Positions 16,446 to 24,599 of a DNA stretch of 35,343 bases are shown here, piece after piece. The translations under genes and the position numbers were made by a program. The stretch's first letter is position 1, and every line of letters starts with the position of its first letter. Source of the DNA: Thioalkalivibrio sp. Lineage in GTDB: Bacteria > Pseudomonadota > Gammaproteobacteria > Ectothiorhodospirales > Ectothiorhodospiraceae. The DNA is taken from assembly GCA_007692435.1 (NCBI GenBank), contig RECA01000102.1:1-35343 (forward strand). Direction: 5' to 3'. The notes below the pieces were generated by a model that saw nothing but the letters and a program-made list of their open reading frames with translations, was not told the DNA's origin and ran no database searches.

Positions 16446-16822
16446 GTTCCTCGGAACATCGCATCGAGATCGAAGTGGCTACCGCCTACATCGACGACCA
16501 GTCCGACCCGTCGGAATCCCGGTTCGTCTTCGCCTACCACATCACCATTCGCAACACGGGCGAGGCGGCGGTACAGCTGTTGAACCGTCACTGGATCATT
16601 CGCGACGCGCGCGACCAGACCCAGGAGGTCCGTGGCGAGGGCGTCGTCGGCAAGCAGCCCAGGATCCCGCCCGGAGAGGAGTTCGAGTACACGAGCGGCA
16701 CCGTGCTCGAGACACCGGTGGGAACCATGGAAGGCAGCTACGAGATGCGCGACGATTCCGGATTCACCTTCAACGCGCCGATACCCCCGTTCACCCTCTC
16801 GGTGCCCCACTCCCTTCATTGA
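16442..16822 (+). CDS. apaG: ApaG (Co2+/Mg2+ efflux-associated) protein
   Basis: A 126-residue single-domain ApaG protein with a fibronectin-III-like beta sandwich. Its exact function is unsettled, though loss of it has been tied to metal sensitivity. Recognisable parts are YHITIRNTGE, RHWIIRDA, GVVGKQPRIPPGEEFEYTSG, and the GTMEGSYEM strand. It overlaps glk by four bases and is followed after 24 bases by apaH, keeping the classic apaG-apaH pair. Confidence 0.95.
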   Translation: MSSSEHRIEIEVATAYIDDQSDPSESRFVFAYHITIRNTGEAAVQLLNRHWIIRDARDQTQEVRGEGVVGKQPRIPPGEEFEYTSGTVLETPVGTMEGSYEMRDDSGFTFNAPIPPFTLSVPHSLH

Positions 16823-16846
16823 TACAAGAGGCCGCCCGAAACCGCG

Positions 16847-17671
16847 ATGGCCGTTTATGCGATAGGTGACCTGCAGGGGTGCCAGGAACCCTTCGAACGC
16901 CTCCTCGAGCGCGTATCCTTCGAACCGTCCCGCGATCGCCTGTGGCTGGTGGGCGACCTGGTGAACCGGGGCCCGGAATCCGGCGCCTGCCTGCGCCTGG
17001 TCCGCGACCTGGGCGAGGCGGCGGTGGTGGTGCTGGGGAACCACGACCTCCACCTCCTCGCCAGCGCGGCCGGCTTGCGGCCCCTGCGGCCGAAGGACAC
17101 CCTGAAGCAGGTCCTGGACCGGCCCGACGCCGCCGAACTGCTGGAATGGCTTGCCGAGCGGCCGCTGATGCACCACGACCCGAGGCTCGGCTGGACGCTG
17201 GTGCACGCGGGCATACCCCCGGCGTGGAACCTGGACACCGCCCGGCACGAAGCGCGCCGGGTGGAGCACGTGCTGCGCGACTCCGGCGCCCGGCATGCCT
17301 TCTTCGAGGAGATGTACGGCAACAGCCCCGATCGCTGGAGCGACGCCCTCGAGGGCGTGGACCGGCTCCGCTACACCGTCAACGCGCTCACCCGGATGCG
17401 TTTGGTAACACGCGACGGGGCACTGGACTTCGAGGAGAGCGGGCCGCCGGAAGAGGCCGCCGGTCGCCTCAGACCGTGGTTCAAGGTACCCGGCCGGCTC
17501 ACGGCCGGTCAGCCCATCGTGTTCGGGCACTGGTCCGCGCTCGGCTACCGGCAGGGCCGGGACTGGCTCTCGCTGGACAGCGGCTGCGTGTGGGGCCGCA
17601 GGCTGACGATGGTCCGGCTCGACGACGCGAGCCCGAAGAGCGCACCCGTCTGGCACGAGTCCTGCCGCTGA
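16847..17671 (+). CDS. apaH: Symmetrical bis(5'-nucleosyl)-tetraphosphatase ApaH
   Basis: ApaH cleaves diadenosine tetraphosphate to two ADP, lowering this stress nucleotide and removing Np4 caps from RNA. The calcineurin-type metallophosphatase motifs are all there: GDLQGC, GDLVNRGPES, GNHD, VHAGIPP and GHWSALGY. The length of 274 residues is standard. It is the last clear gene of the lptD operon; 90 bases separate it from the next open frame. Confidence 0.96.
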   Translation: MAVYAIGDLQGCQEPFERLLERVSFEPSRDRLWLVGDLVNRGPESGACLRLVRDLGEAAVVVLGNHDLHLLASAAGLRPLRPKDTLKQVLDRPDAAELLEWLAERPLMHHDPRLGWTLVHAGIPPAWNLDTARHEARRVEHVLRDSGARHAFFEEMYGNSPDRWSDALEGVDRLRYTVNALTRMRLVTRDGALDFEESGPPEEAAGRLRPWFKVPGRLTAGQPIVFGHWSALGYRQGRDWLSLDSGCVWGRRLTMVRLDDASPKSAPVWHESCR

Positions 17672-17761
17672 GCGTTTCACCCGCCGCAGCAGCGGCCCAC
17701 CACCCCAACCACGGCAAGCCGCGACCCCGCGTTCGGAGATCCGGCTTCCGGGGTTACACTT

Positions 17762-18433
17762 GTGCCGGGATCCCATGGCGCGGGCACTGCATTGATCAAC
17801 GGAAGGCCCAACACTGAGAACTCGCGGCCCGGAATCTTGGCGGCCACGGGATGGCTGTTGCTGCTCCCGGTGGGGATCGCGCTGCTCGGCTACCTCTGGC
17901 TGTCGGCTGCGACGCACACGGGATCGCCAACCTGGATCGAACAGCTGGTCCTGGTGTCGCCGGTGGCCTTCACGGCCTACTGGTTGCTGGGGTGGTCCTC
18001 GCAGGCACACGACCCGCCCCGGCGGATCCTGCTCGGCATCACCGTGCTGCTGACGCTGCCGGCCCTCGTCCTGGTCTTCGCCGTGGAGCCCTGGCAACGC
18101 GCCGAGATGCAGCGGCAGAATGCTGTGTTTTCCAACCAGGCTCACCTGGACGCGGCCCTGGAACGGCATGACTGTCCGAACGGGGACACCCTCGTGGTCG
18201 CGCCCTGGCTGTTCGTCACCGAAGGGGAGGGACTCCGGCGCCTGGTCGAACTGCGAATCGTCCCATCGCAGCGGAGGGCATCCTCGCAACTGCTCGTGCG
18301 CACCACCGCGCACGGCGACCTTGCGCAACGGCAGACAACGGCCGACCTGCATCAGGCGGCAGCCGCCTGCGTGGGGAGCGCAGGCGCGCTGGACGCCCTT
18401 GTTCAGCGGATGGCCGAGGGCACCTTCGAGTAA
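17762..18433 (+). CDS. Hypothetical membrane protein with two helices and a soluble C-terminal domain
   Basis: I do not recognise this 223-residue protein. Two or three hydrophobic segments lie between residues about 25 and 108 (GWLLLLPVGIALLGYLWL, LVLVSPVAFTAYWLLG, ILLGITVLLTLPALVLVF). A mostly soluble C-terminal half follows, with two cysteines (HDCPNGD and AACVG). The annotated start is GTG 17762. In-frame TTG codons at 17792 and 17837 are alternatives. A weak promoter-like pair, TTCGGA (17732-17737) and TACACT (17755-17760) 17 bases apart, would need one of the later starts. It stands alone between apaH and the TRAP operon. Confidence 0.6.
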   Translation: MPGSHGAGTALINGRPNTENSRPGILAATGWLLLLPVGIALLGYLWLSAATHTGSPTWIEQLVLVSPVAFTAYWLLGWSSQAHDPPRRILLGITVLLTLPALVLVFAVEPWQRAEMQRQNAVFSNQAHLDAALERHDCPNGDTLVVAPWLFVTEGEGLRRLVELRIVPSQRRASSQLLVRTTAHGDLAQRQTTADLHQAAAACVGSAGALDALVQRMAEGTFE

Positions 18434-18650
18434 GCGCCGGCGTCCGGCGATCGTCAGATCGGTGTTGTCTCGAGGGACGTCCCGGAGGCGCCCAGCCCCC
18501 TGGGCGACCGGGTTTGGCCCAGGACCGGATCGCCGAGAGGGCTCACCAGGCACGACCGGCGCACAGACATGGTGCGCCTGTTCCGTCCCTGTGCGAGCGA
18601 TGACGATTGGAATTTGAAACCACGGGTCTCGGTGACGATTCGGTACGGGC

Positions 18651-18768
18651 TGCCGGCGCGCGGCGCAGATCTGTTCGTTACAACCGTCAATCGGCGCCGA
18701 TCTGCACGGCTCGGTGTGCCGGCGCGCCTCGCGAATGGGCGTGGTCGTGCCCGGCACCATAACGGTGC
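18651..18768. promoter_or_regulatory. Candidate activator-binding region upstream of the sigma-54 promoter
   Basis: The 435-base gap 18434-18868 has no gene that I can support. Inside it are the perfect palindrome ATCGGCGCCGAT (18690-18701), the inverted repeat GCACC-N5-GGTGC (18754-18768), and a direct repeat TGCCGGCGCGC at 18651-18661 and 18717-18727. They lie roughly 75 to 190 bases before the predicted transcription start, where enhancer-binding proteins act at sigma-54 promoters. Which one, if any, is the real site cannot be told from one sequence. In 18434-18650 I see nothing. Confidence 0.4.
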
Positions 18769-18787
18769 AGCCTATTAATAGCTTTTG

Positions 18788-18800
18788 TTTCAACCTCTTG
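18788..18800 (+). promoter_or_regulatory. Candidate IHF site
   Basis: TTTCAACCTCTTG fits the IHF consensus WATCAANNNNTTR with one mismatch. It lies in a short A/T-rich patch between the upstream palindromes and the -24/-12 promoter. This is the usual place for IHF to bend DNA so that a distant activator can touch sigma-54 polymerase. Confidence 0.4.
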
Positions 18801-18815
18801 CATATCCCAGGACAC

Positions 18816-18831
18816 TTGGCACGCCGGTTGC
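18816..18831 (+). promoter_or_regulatory. Sigma-54 (RpoN) promoter of the TRAP operon
   Basis: TTGGCACGCCGGTTGC carries the invariant GG and GC with exactly ten bases between them and matches the TGGCAC-N5-TTGC consensus. The predicted start of transcription is about 18843, giving a leader of about 26 bases before the binding-protein ATG. A sigma-54 promoter implies control by an ATP-dependent activator such as a DctD- or NtrC-type protein; none is encoded in this window. Confidence 0.85.
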
Positions 18832-18868
18832 TGAAGCCCTCTCGTGTTTCACAACCGGAGAGTCAGAG

Positions 18869-19990
18869 ATGCCCGTCGATAGACGCAGTTTTCTCAGGAT
18901 GGGGGGTGGCGCGGCCGCAATCGCCGCCGGAACGGTGGGTGCGCCCGCCATCGTCAAGGCGCGCGAGACCTTCAACTGGCGAATGACCACCACCTGGCCC
19001 GCGGGCCTTCCCTTCTATCAGGTCGGTCCGGGCAGCGCGACCGACTTTGCCAAGCGCGTCGAGGAGATGTCGGATGGCCGCATACGCATCCGCGTCTATT
19101 CCGCGGGCGAACTGGTGCCGGCCTTCGACGGCTTCGAGGCCGCCTCGCAGGGTCGGCAGGTCCAACTGAACCACGGCTGCGCGTATTACTGGTCGGGGTT
19201 TTCCTCCGCTGTGGAGTATTTCACCACCGTTCCCTTCGGCATGACGTTCCAGGGCCACAATGCCTGGCTGCAGGATGGGGGCGGCTACGATCTGTATCAG
19301 GAAGTCTACGAACCCTTCGACCTGGTTCCCCTGGTGGTGGGTTGTACCGGCGTCCAGCCCATGGGCTGGTTCCGCGAGCCCATCGAGTCACTTTCAGACT
19401 TCAACAACCTGAACATCCGGATGCCGGGTCTGGGCGGCGACATCTACAACGCCATCGGTGCAAATGCGCGCCTGTTGCCCGGGGGCGAGATCTTCCCCGC
19501 CCTCGAGCGCGGCGCGATCGACGCCGCAGAGTGGGTCGGGCCCTTCCTCGACCGGGAACTCGGTCTTCACAACGCAGCCAGCTACTACTATTCGTCGGGC
19601 TGGCATGAGCCCGCCACCAGCACGGAAGTCGTCGTCAACCGGGAGGCCTGGGACTCCCTTCCCAACGACCTGAAGGCGATCATGCGCAATGCGGCAGCCG
19701 CCTGCAACATCACGTCGCATGCGTGGCTGGAGGCCCAGAACGCCGCTGCACTGGACGACCTGATCCAGAACCACGGAGTGCAGTTCGGCCCGGTACCGGA
19801 CGACGTAATCCAGGCACTGCTCGAGGCCACCGACGACATCCTCCACGAAAGGGCGGCCAAGGACCCACTCGTGCGGAGGGTTCACGAGAGCTATTTCCGG
19901 TTCAAGGCCAACCACGATCGCTGGCAGCAGAACTCGGAGAGCGCCTTCCAGCAGCAGATCCGCGATCTCGGGCAGCAGATCCGCATATGA
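18869..19990 (+). CDS. TRAP transporter substrate-binding protein (DctP type, Tat-exported)
   Basis: The periplasmic receptor of a tripartite ATP-independent transporter, 373 residues. It starts at ATG 18869 behind GGAG. A twin-arginine signal, DRRSFLR at residues 4-10 followed by a hydrophobic AAAIAAGTVG stretch, points to export in folded form. Arg184 in NLNIRMPG is in the place of the TRAP arginine that pairs with the ligand carboxylate. The blocks LLPGGEIFPALERGAIDAAEW and the preceding NAIGANA resemble the 2-oxoacid/mannitol-chloroaromatic subfamily (TakP-like), so an organic acid ligand is likely. A hairpin follows the gene before the permeases. Confidence 0.93.
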   Translation: MPVDRRSFLRMGGGAAAIAAGTVGAPAIVKARETFNWRMTTTWPAGLPFYQVGPGSATDFAKRVEEMSDGRIRIRVYSAGELVPAFDGFEAASQGRQVQLNHGCAYYWSGFSSAVEYFTTVPFGMTFQGHNAWLQDGGGYDLYQEVYEPFDLVPLVVGCTGVQPMGWFREPIESLSDFNNLNIRMPGLGGDIYNAIGANARLLPGGEIFPALERGAIDAAEWVGPFLDRELGLHNAASYYYSSGWHEPATSTEVVVNREAWDSLPNDLKAIMRNAAAACNITSHAWLEAQNAAALDDLIQNHGVQFGPVPDDVIQALLEATDDILHERAAKDPLVRRVHESYFRFKANHDRWQQNSESAFQQQIRDLGQQIRI

Positions 19991-20065
19991 CGGCCACGAC
20001 GATACAACGCTCCGCAGGGGTGAAGGACGGTCACCGGTCGCAGTGATCGCGCTCGACGATGAAAC

Positions 20066-20091
20066 CCCCTCTCCCGCATTCGGGAGAGGGG
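20066..20091 (+). terminator. Strong hairpin between binding-protein and permease genes
   Basis: An 11-base perfect stem CCCCTCTCCCG/CGGGAGAGGGG with loop CATT lies in the 193-base spacer. No T-run follows, so it is probably not a full terminator. It more likely protects the 3' end of the upstream message or thins transcription, so that receptor outnumbers permease. The same stem sequence resembles dispersed REP-like elements seen in other G+C-rich gammaproteobacteria. Confidence 0.6.
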
Positions 20092-20183
20092 AGAAGTGCG
20101 CGACCTTCACCTCAACGCGGGCACGATAAAGCGGGACGCCACTGGCGCGTGTCCCGAACGCCCGAAGCCAACGAGGGCTCTGC

Positions 20184-20729
20184 ATGTTGCGATGGTGGCT
20201 GTGGACGGAAAGACTGCTGGCGGGACTGACCAGTCTGTCGGCAGTAATCTCCGGAGCAAGCATGGCGCTGCTGATTGCGCTGGTGTTCGGCAACATGGCG
20301 GGCCGGTACGTATTTGGCGTGGGCACCACCTGGCTCCAGGAACTGGAGATGTACGTGCTGGCCCTCACGGTGATGACCAGCATCGCCTATGCGATGCGCC
20401 ACGATGATCACGTGCGCATCGACATCTTCTACAGCCAGCTGAGCCACACCGGACGGCTCTGGCTGGATTCGCTCACCATGCTGTTCATCGCACTGCCGAT
20501 TGCGGTACTGGTGCTGTACTACTCCTGGCCCTACGTGCAGACCTCCTGGGCGCGCGGGGAACGTTCACCCAACGCCGGCGGTTTGCCGTGGCGCTTCCTG
20601 CCCAAGGGCATGATCCTGGTCGGCTTCGCTCTCATCTTCGCGGAAGCCCTCCGCCAGGCCATGTCGGGTTTCCGCCGCCTCTTCTTCCACTACCGGCGCC
20701 CGGGACAGCCGGTCGCCCCAGGGTCCTGA
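20184..20729 (+). CDS. TRAP transporter small permease (DctQ type)
   Basis: A 181-residue four-helix membrane subunit that pairs with the large permease. The helices are at about 12-36, 50-70, 88-112 and 140-162. The family segment FGNMAGRYVFGVGTTWLQELEMY in the first half, with the conserved E of the WxxE region, and AMRHDDHVRIDIFY are typical of DctQ. It starts at ATG 20184 after GAGGG. The large permease begins three bases after its stop. Confidence 0.93.
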   Translation: MLRWWLWTERLLAGLTSLSAVISGASMALLIALVFGNMAGRYVFGVGTTWLQELEMYVLALTVMTSIAYAMRHDDHVRIDIFYSQLSHTGRLWLDSLTMLFIALPIAVLVLYYSWPYVQTSWARGERSPNAGGLPWRFLPKGMILVGFALIFAEALRQAMSGFRRLFFHYRRPGQPVAPGS

Positions 20730-20732
20730 ACC

Positions 20733-22058
20733 GTGCCCCTGGAATACATCGCGCTGATGATGGTCATCGGCTTCTTCGTGCTGGTGCTCACGGGCATGCC
20801 CGTGGCCTTTGCCATCGCGGCCGTTGGTTTCTTCTTCGGCTTCATCGGCTTCGATGGCTGGCTGTTCGAAATCCTGCCCGGGCGCATCTACGGGACCTTC
20901 ACCAATTACACCCTGCTCGCGATACCGCTGTTCATCTTCATGGGCGTGATGCTGGACAAGACCCGGGTGGCCGAACGCATGCTCGAGGTCATCGGCTACG
21001 CGAGCGGTGCAATGCCCGGCGGCATGGCGCTGGCCGTGATCGGGGTCGGGGTCCTGCTGGGGGCTGCCACCGGGATCGTAGGGGCAGCCATCGTGACCCT
21101 GACACTGATGGCGCTGCCCACTCTGCTGCGCCGGGGCTACAGCCGCACGGTGGCCTGCGGAACCATCTGCGCCGCGGGGACGCTGGGGCAGATCATTCCA
21201 CCCAGCCTGGTGCTGCTGGTTCTGGCGGATACCATGAACCTGTCCGTGGGCAGTCTCTTCGCCGCGGCGCTGATGCCTGGCCTGATGCTGGCCGGCATGT
21301 ATGTGCTCTACCTGCTGGCCCTCGCCTGGTTCTACAGCGCGGATGTGCCCGCGATCGATGCGGACGAGCGGGCCAGCTTGAGCCGCCGGGAGATCGTCCG
21401 CGATCTGTTTACCGCAGTGCTGCCCCCGGCCCTGCTGGTGGTTGCCGTGCTGGGAGCCATCATCGGCGGCATCGCCGCTCCGACCGAGGCGGCCTCGGTC
21501 GGAGCCGTTGGTGCGGTGCTGATCGGCATCATCATGCGGCGCCTGAGCTGGCCGGTATTCCAGGACGCCCTGCTCTCTACCGTTCGCGTCAGCGCGATGG
21601 TCTTTTTCGTGCTGATCGCCTCCCAGGTCTTCGCGCTGGCCTTCCGCGGCCTCGACGGCGAGTTCCTGGTCGAGGCCATGTTCGACTGGGTTCCCGGCGG
21701 CGCCTATGGCACGTTGCTGTTCATGCTTCTGATCATCTTTCTACTGGGATTCTTCCTCGAATGGATACAGATCACCTACATCGCCATCCCGCTGTTCCTG
21801 CCCTTCCTCCTCGCCTACCCGGAATTCTCCCTGGTCTGGGTCGCGATACTGATCGCGATGAACCTGCAGACCTCCTTCCTCACCCCGCCCTTCGGCTGGT
21901 CGCTGATCTTCATGAAGGGTGTCGCGCCACCGGACATCCGCACCACCGAGATCTACCGTGGCGCGGTGCCCTTCGTGATCATCCAGCTGCTGGCCGTGGC
22001 CGTGCTGATACTGTTCCCGGGGATCGCGCTCTGGCTGCCCGAGGTGATCGGATGGTGA
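20733..22058 (+). CDS. TRAP transporter large permease (DctM type)
   Basis: The ion-coupled transport channel of the TRAP system, 441 residues with about twelve hydrophobic helices. DctM hallmarks include TGMPVAFAIA near the start, FTNYTLLAIPLFIFMGVML, the GAATGIVGAAIVTLTLMALP repeat region, CAAGTLGQIIPPSLVLLVL, and the C-terminal LTPPFGWSLIFMKG. The start is GTG, three bases after the small permease. The next gene follows after four bases, so the hydrolase downstream is part of the same transcript. Confidence 0.95.
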   Translation: MPLEYIALMMVIGFFVLVLTGMPVAFAIAAVGFFFGFIGFDGWLFEILPGRIYGTFTNYTLLAIPLFIFMGVMLDKTRVAERMLEVIGYASGAMPGGMALAVIGVGVLLGAATGIVGAAIVTLTLMALPTLLRRGYSRTVACGTICAAGTLGQIIPPSLVLLVLADTMNLSVGSLFAAALMPGLMLAGMYVLYLLALAWFYSADVPAIDADERASLSRREIVRDLFTAVLPPALLVVAVLGAIIGGIAAPTEAASVGAVGAVLIGIIMRRLSWPVFQDALLSTVRVSAMVFFVLIASQVFALAFRGLDGEFLVEAMFDWVPGGAYGTLLFMLLIIFLLGFFLEWIQITYIAIPLFLPFLLAYPEFSLVWVAILIAMNLQTSFLTPPFGWSLIFMKGVAPPDIRTTEIYRGAVPFVIIQLLAVAVLILFPGIALWLPEVIGW

Positions 22059-22062
22059 CCGC

Positions 22063-23697
22063 ATGAGCCGCCTGCTGGTTGAACGCGCGCCATCCGGACC
22101 CCTGTCAGGGGCCGTGGTCGCGCCGCACCACCTGGCTGCCCGCGCGGGTGCCGAGGTGCTGGCGGAGGGTGGCAACGCGATCGAGGCCATGATCGCTGCG
22201 GCCGCGAGCATTGCGGTGGTCTACCCCCACATGAACGGCCTCGGCGGCGACGGATTCTGGCTGTTGCAGGCGCCGGGCGAACCCGCCCAGGCGATCGAGG
22301 CCTGCGGGTATGCGGTGGCCGGCGCCGATCCCGCGTGGTACCGGGAACGGGGCCTGGACACCATCCCGCATCGCGGCGGCCCGGCTGCCTGCACCGTGGC
22401 GGGCACCGTGGCCGGCTGGGAGGTCGCGCACGACTGGTCGCGGCGGCACTGGGGCGGCCGCCTGCCCCTGCGCCGACTGCTGGAGACCGCTCACGAACAG
22501 GCGGTACAGGGGTTTGCCGTCAGCACCTCGCAGTTCCGGACCCTCGAGGAAAAGGCCGATGAACTGCGGGGACGCGCGTCCTTCGAGTCGGCCTTCTGCC
22601 CGGAAGGCCGGATCCCCGCCGCCGGAACCGTCTTCCGCCAGCCTGACCTCGGCGCGGTGCTCGAACAGCTGGGTCGCGCCGGATGCGGCGACTTCTACCG
22701 CGGCGAGATCGCCGCGACGCTCGCCGCGGGTCTGGGGGCACAGGGAAGCCCGCTCCAGGCCGACGACCTTGCCGGCTTCACCGCCCGTCTGGTCTCCCCA
22801 CTGGAGCTGGCCACACCCGTGGGAGCCCTTCTGAACCTGCCGCCCCCGACGCAGGGGATCGCCTCGCTGCTGATCCTCGGCATCTACCAGCAGCTCCTCG
22901 CCAAATCGCCCCACCCCGCCGACGGGACCGACCACGTGCACACCCTGGTCGAGGCAACCAAGGCCGCCTTTCGGGTGCGGGGCGCCCTCGTGACCGACCC
23001 CGACCACCTCCCCGAGGATCCGGCGCGGTACCTCACTGGCGATGCCATCGCCCGTCTGGCCGCCGAGGTGAATCCGTTGCACGCGGCGCCCTGGCCAAGC
23101 CCGCCGGGCGGCGGGGACACGGTCTGGCTCGGCGCGATGGACGCCTTCGGCAACCAGGTCAGCTTCATCCAGAGCCTCTATCACGAATTCGGATCCGGGG
23201 TGGTCGCGCCGGGAACAGGCATCGTCTGGCAGAACCGCGGACACAGCTTTTCGCTGGATGCCCGGTCCCTCAACCCGCTGCAACCGGGTCGGCGCCCCTT
23301 CCACACCCTGAATCCGGCCGGCGCCCGGCTGCTGGACGGCCGTTCGCTCGTATACGGCACGATGGGCGGTGAAGGCCAGCCTCAGACGCAGGCCGCCATC
23401 TTCAGCCGCGCCATCCTCCACGGCCAGGACCTTGCCCGCGCGATCGCGTCGCCGCGCTGGCTTCTCGGCCGTACCTGGGGCCACGGCACGGACTCGCTGA
23501 AGGTCGAGGACGACCTGCCCGCCGGGGTGGTCGCCGGTCTCCGCGCCCGCGGCCACGAGGTCGACGTGGTACCTGCCTGCAACTCGATGATGGGACACGC
23601 GGGCCTGCTGCTGCGGGATCCCGAGGGATGGGTTCACGGCGCCTCGGACCCACGCTGCGACGGTGCGGTGGCCGGGATCCCGGCATCCGACCACTAA
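22063..23697 (+). CDS. Gamma-glutamyltransferase-family Ntn hydrolase, no export signal
   Basis: A 544-residue member of the gamma-glutamyltranspeptidase family, which cleaves itself and then hydrolyses gamma-glutamyl or related amide bonds. The likely cleavage nucleophile is Thr353 in GGGDTVWLGAMDAFGNQVS. The MNGLGGDGFW block near residue 60 and FHTLNPA and YGTMGGEGQPQTQAA near the end are family marks. There is no signal peptide, so it should act in the cytoplasm on imported substrate, unlike classical periplasmic GGT. Cytoplasmic relatives include YwrD-type proteins and HpxW oxamate amidohydrolase. Its position right after the TRAP permease suggests that it processes the transported compound. 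Confidence 0.88.
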   Translation: MSRLLVERAPSGPLSGAVVAPHHLAARAGAEVLAEGGNAIEAMIAAAASIAVVYPHMNGLGGDGFWLLQAPGEPAQAIEACGYAVAGADPAWYRERGLDTIPHRGGPAACTVAGTVAGWEVAHDWSRRHWGGRLPLRRLLETAHEQAVQGFAVSTSQFRTLEEKADELRGRASFESAFCPEGRIPAAGTVFRQPDLGAVLEQLGRAGCGDFYRGEIAATLAAGLGAQGSPLQADDLAGFTARLVSPLELATPVGALLNLPPPTQGIASLLILGIYQQLLAKSPHPADGTDHVHTLVEATKAAFRVRGALVTDPDHLPEDPARYLTGDAIARLAAEVNPLHAAPWPSPPGGGDTVWLGAMDAFGNQVSFIQSLYHEFGSGVVAPGTGIVWQNRGHSFSLDARSLNPLQPGRRPFHTLNPAGARLLDGRSLVYGTMGGEGQPQTQAAIFSRAILHGQDLARAIASPRWLLGRTWGHGTDSLKVEDDLPAGVVAGLRARGHEVDVVPACNSMMGHAGLLLRDPEGWVHGASDPRCDGAVAGIPASDH

Positions 23698-23729
23698 AGG
23701 CATCAGGCCCGAAATCAGGAGTACAACGG

Positions 23730-24554
23730 ATGCCATGGAACGAGGTCCTGCTCCTCGCCGTCGGCCTGGGACTGACCGGGGTCATCGCCGGCCTGATCGC
23801 CGGGCTGCTGGGGGTCGGCGGCGGGATCGTGATCGTGCCGGTACTCTACTGGCTGTTCGGACCCCTGGGCGTCGACGAAGCAGTACGCATGCACGTGGCG
23901 GTCGGCACCTCGCTCGCGATCATCGTGCCCACCTCCCTGCGCTCGGCCTGGGCCCACTACGGCCACAAGGGCGTGGACACGGAGCTGCTGCGCACCCTCC
24001 TGCCCGGCCTGCTGGCAGGTGTACTGATCGGCGTCGCGCTGGGGGCGGTCGCATCCGGACGCGTTCTCACCGGACTGTTCGGCGGGGTCGCCATCCTGGT
24101 CGCCGCGAACATGCTGCGCGGTGGCCAGCCGCCGGCGCTGACACGCAAGCCTCCCGGCGGCGTGGCGCCAACGGCGATCGGCGGCTTCGTGGGCACCGTC
24201 TCCACGCTGATGGGGATCGGCGGCGGCACCCTCACGGTGCCGATCCTCAGTGCACTGCGCTACCCGATCCACCGCGCCGTCGGCACGGCCGCGGCAGTCG
24301 GGACCGTGATTTCCGTGCCCGGGGCCCTCGGCTTCGTCTGGGCGGGGTCCGGCGTGGGCGATCGGCCGCCGTTCAGCCTCGGCTATGTCAACCTGTTGGG
24401 CCTGGCGCTGATCGCCCCGCTCAGCGTCGCCCTGGCTCCGGCGGGCGTCCGCATGGCCATTGCCCTGAACACCCGGCGGCTGAAACAGGCCTTTGCGGTC
24501 TTCCTGCTGCTGACCGCGTCGGGGATGCTGTACAACACCATCGTGCCGGGTTGA
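23730..24554 (+). CDS. TauE/SafE family permease (putative anion/sulfite exporter)
   Basis: A 274-residue membrane protein with about eight helices and the two internal repeats of the TauE/SafE (DUF81) family, marked by GLLGVGGGIVIVPVL near residue 24 and MGIGGGTLTVPIL in the second half. Members export sulfite, sulfoacetate or other small organic anions; most are uncharacterised. ATG 23730 has AGGAG eight bases before it. It follows the GGT-like gene by 32 bases and is probably the last gene of the sigma-54 operon. It could expel a breakdown product of the imported compound; that is inference. Confidence 0.88.
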   Translation: MPWNEVLLLAVGLGLTGVIAGLIAGLLGVGGGIVIVPVLYWLFGPLGVDEAVRMHVAVGTSLAIIVPTSLRSAWAHYGHKGVDTELLRTLLPGLLAGVLIGVALGAVASGRVLTGLFGGVAILVAANMLRGGQPPALTRKPPGGVAPTAIGGFVGTVSTLMGIGGGTLTVPILSALRYPIHRAVGTAAAVGTVISVPGALGFVWAGSGVGDRPPFSLGYVNLLGLALIAPLSVALAPAGVRMAIALNTRRLKQAFAVFLLLTASGMLYNTIVPG

Positions 24555-24599
24555 GGCCGAAGACGCGCATCACGCAGGCAACCACCGGAACGCGATCAT

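Noticed and set aside
16190-18793. 867-codon minus-strand open frame opposite glk, apaG and apaH
   Set aside because: Same reason: a shadow of real plus-strand genes with proline/arginine-rich, motif-free sequence.
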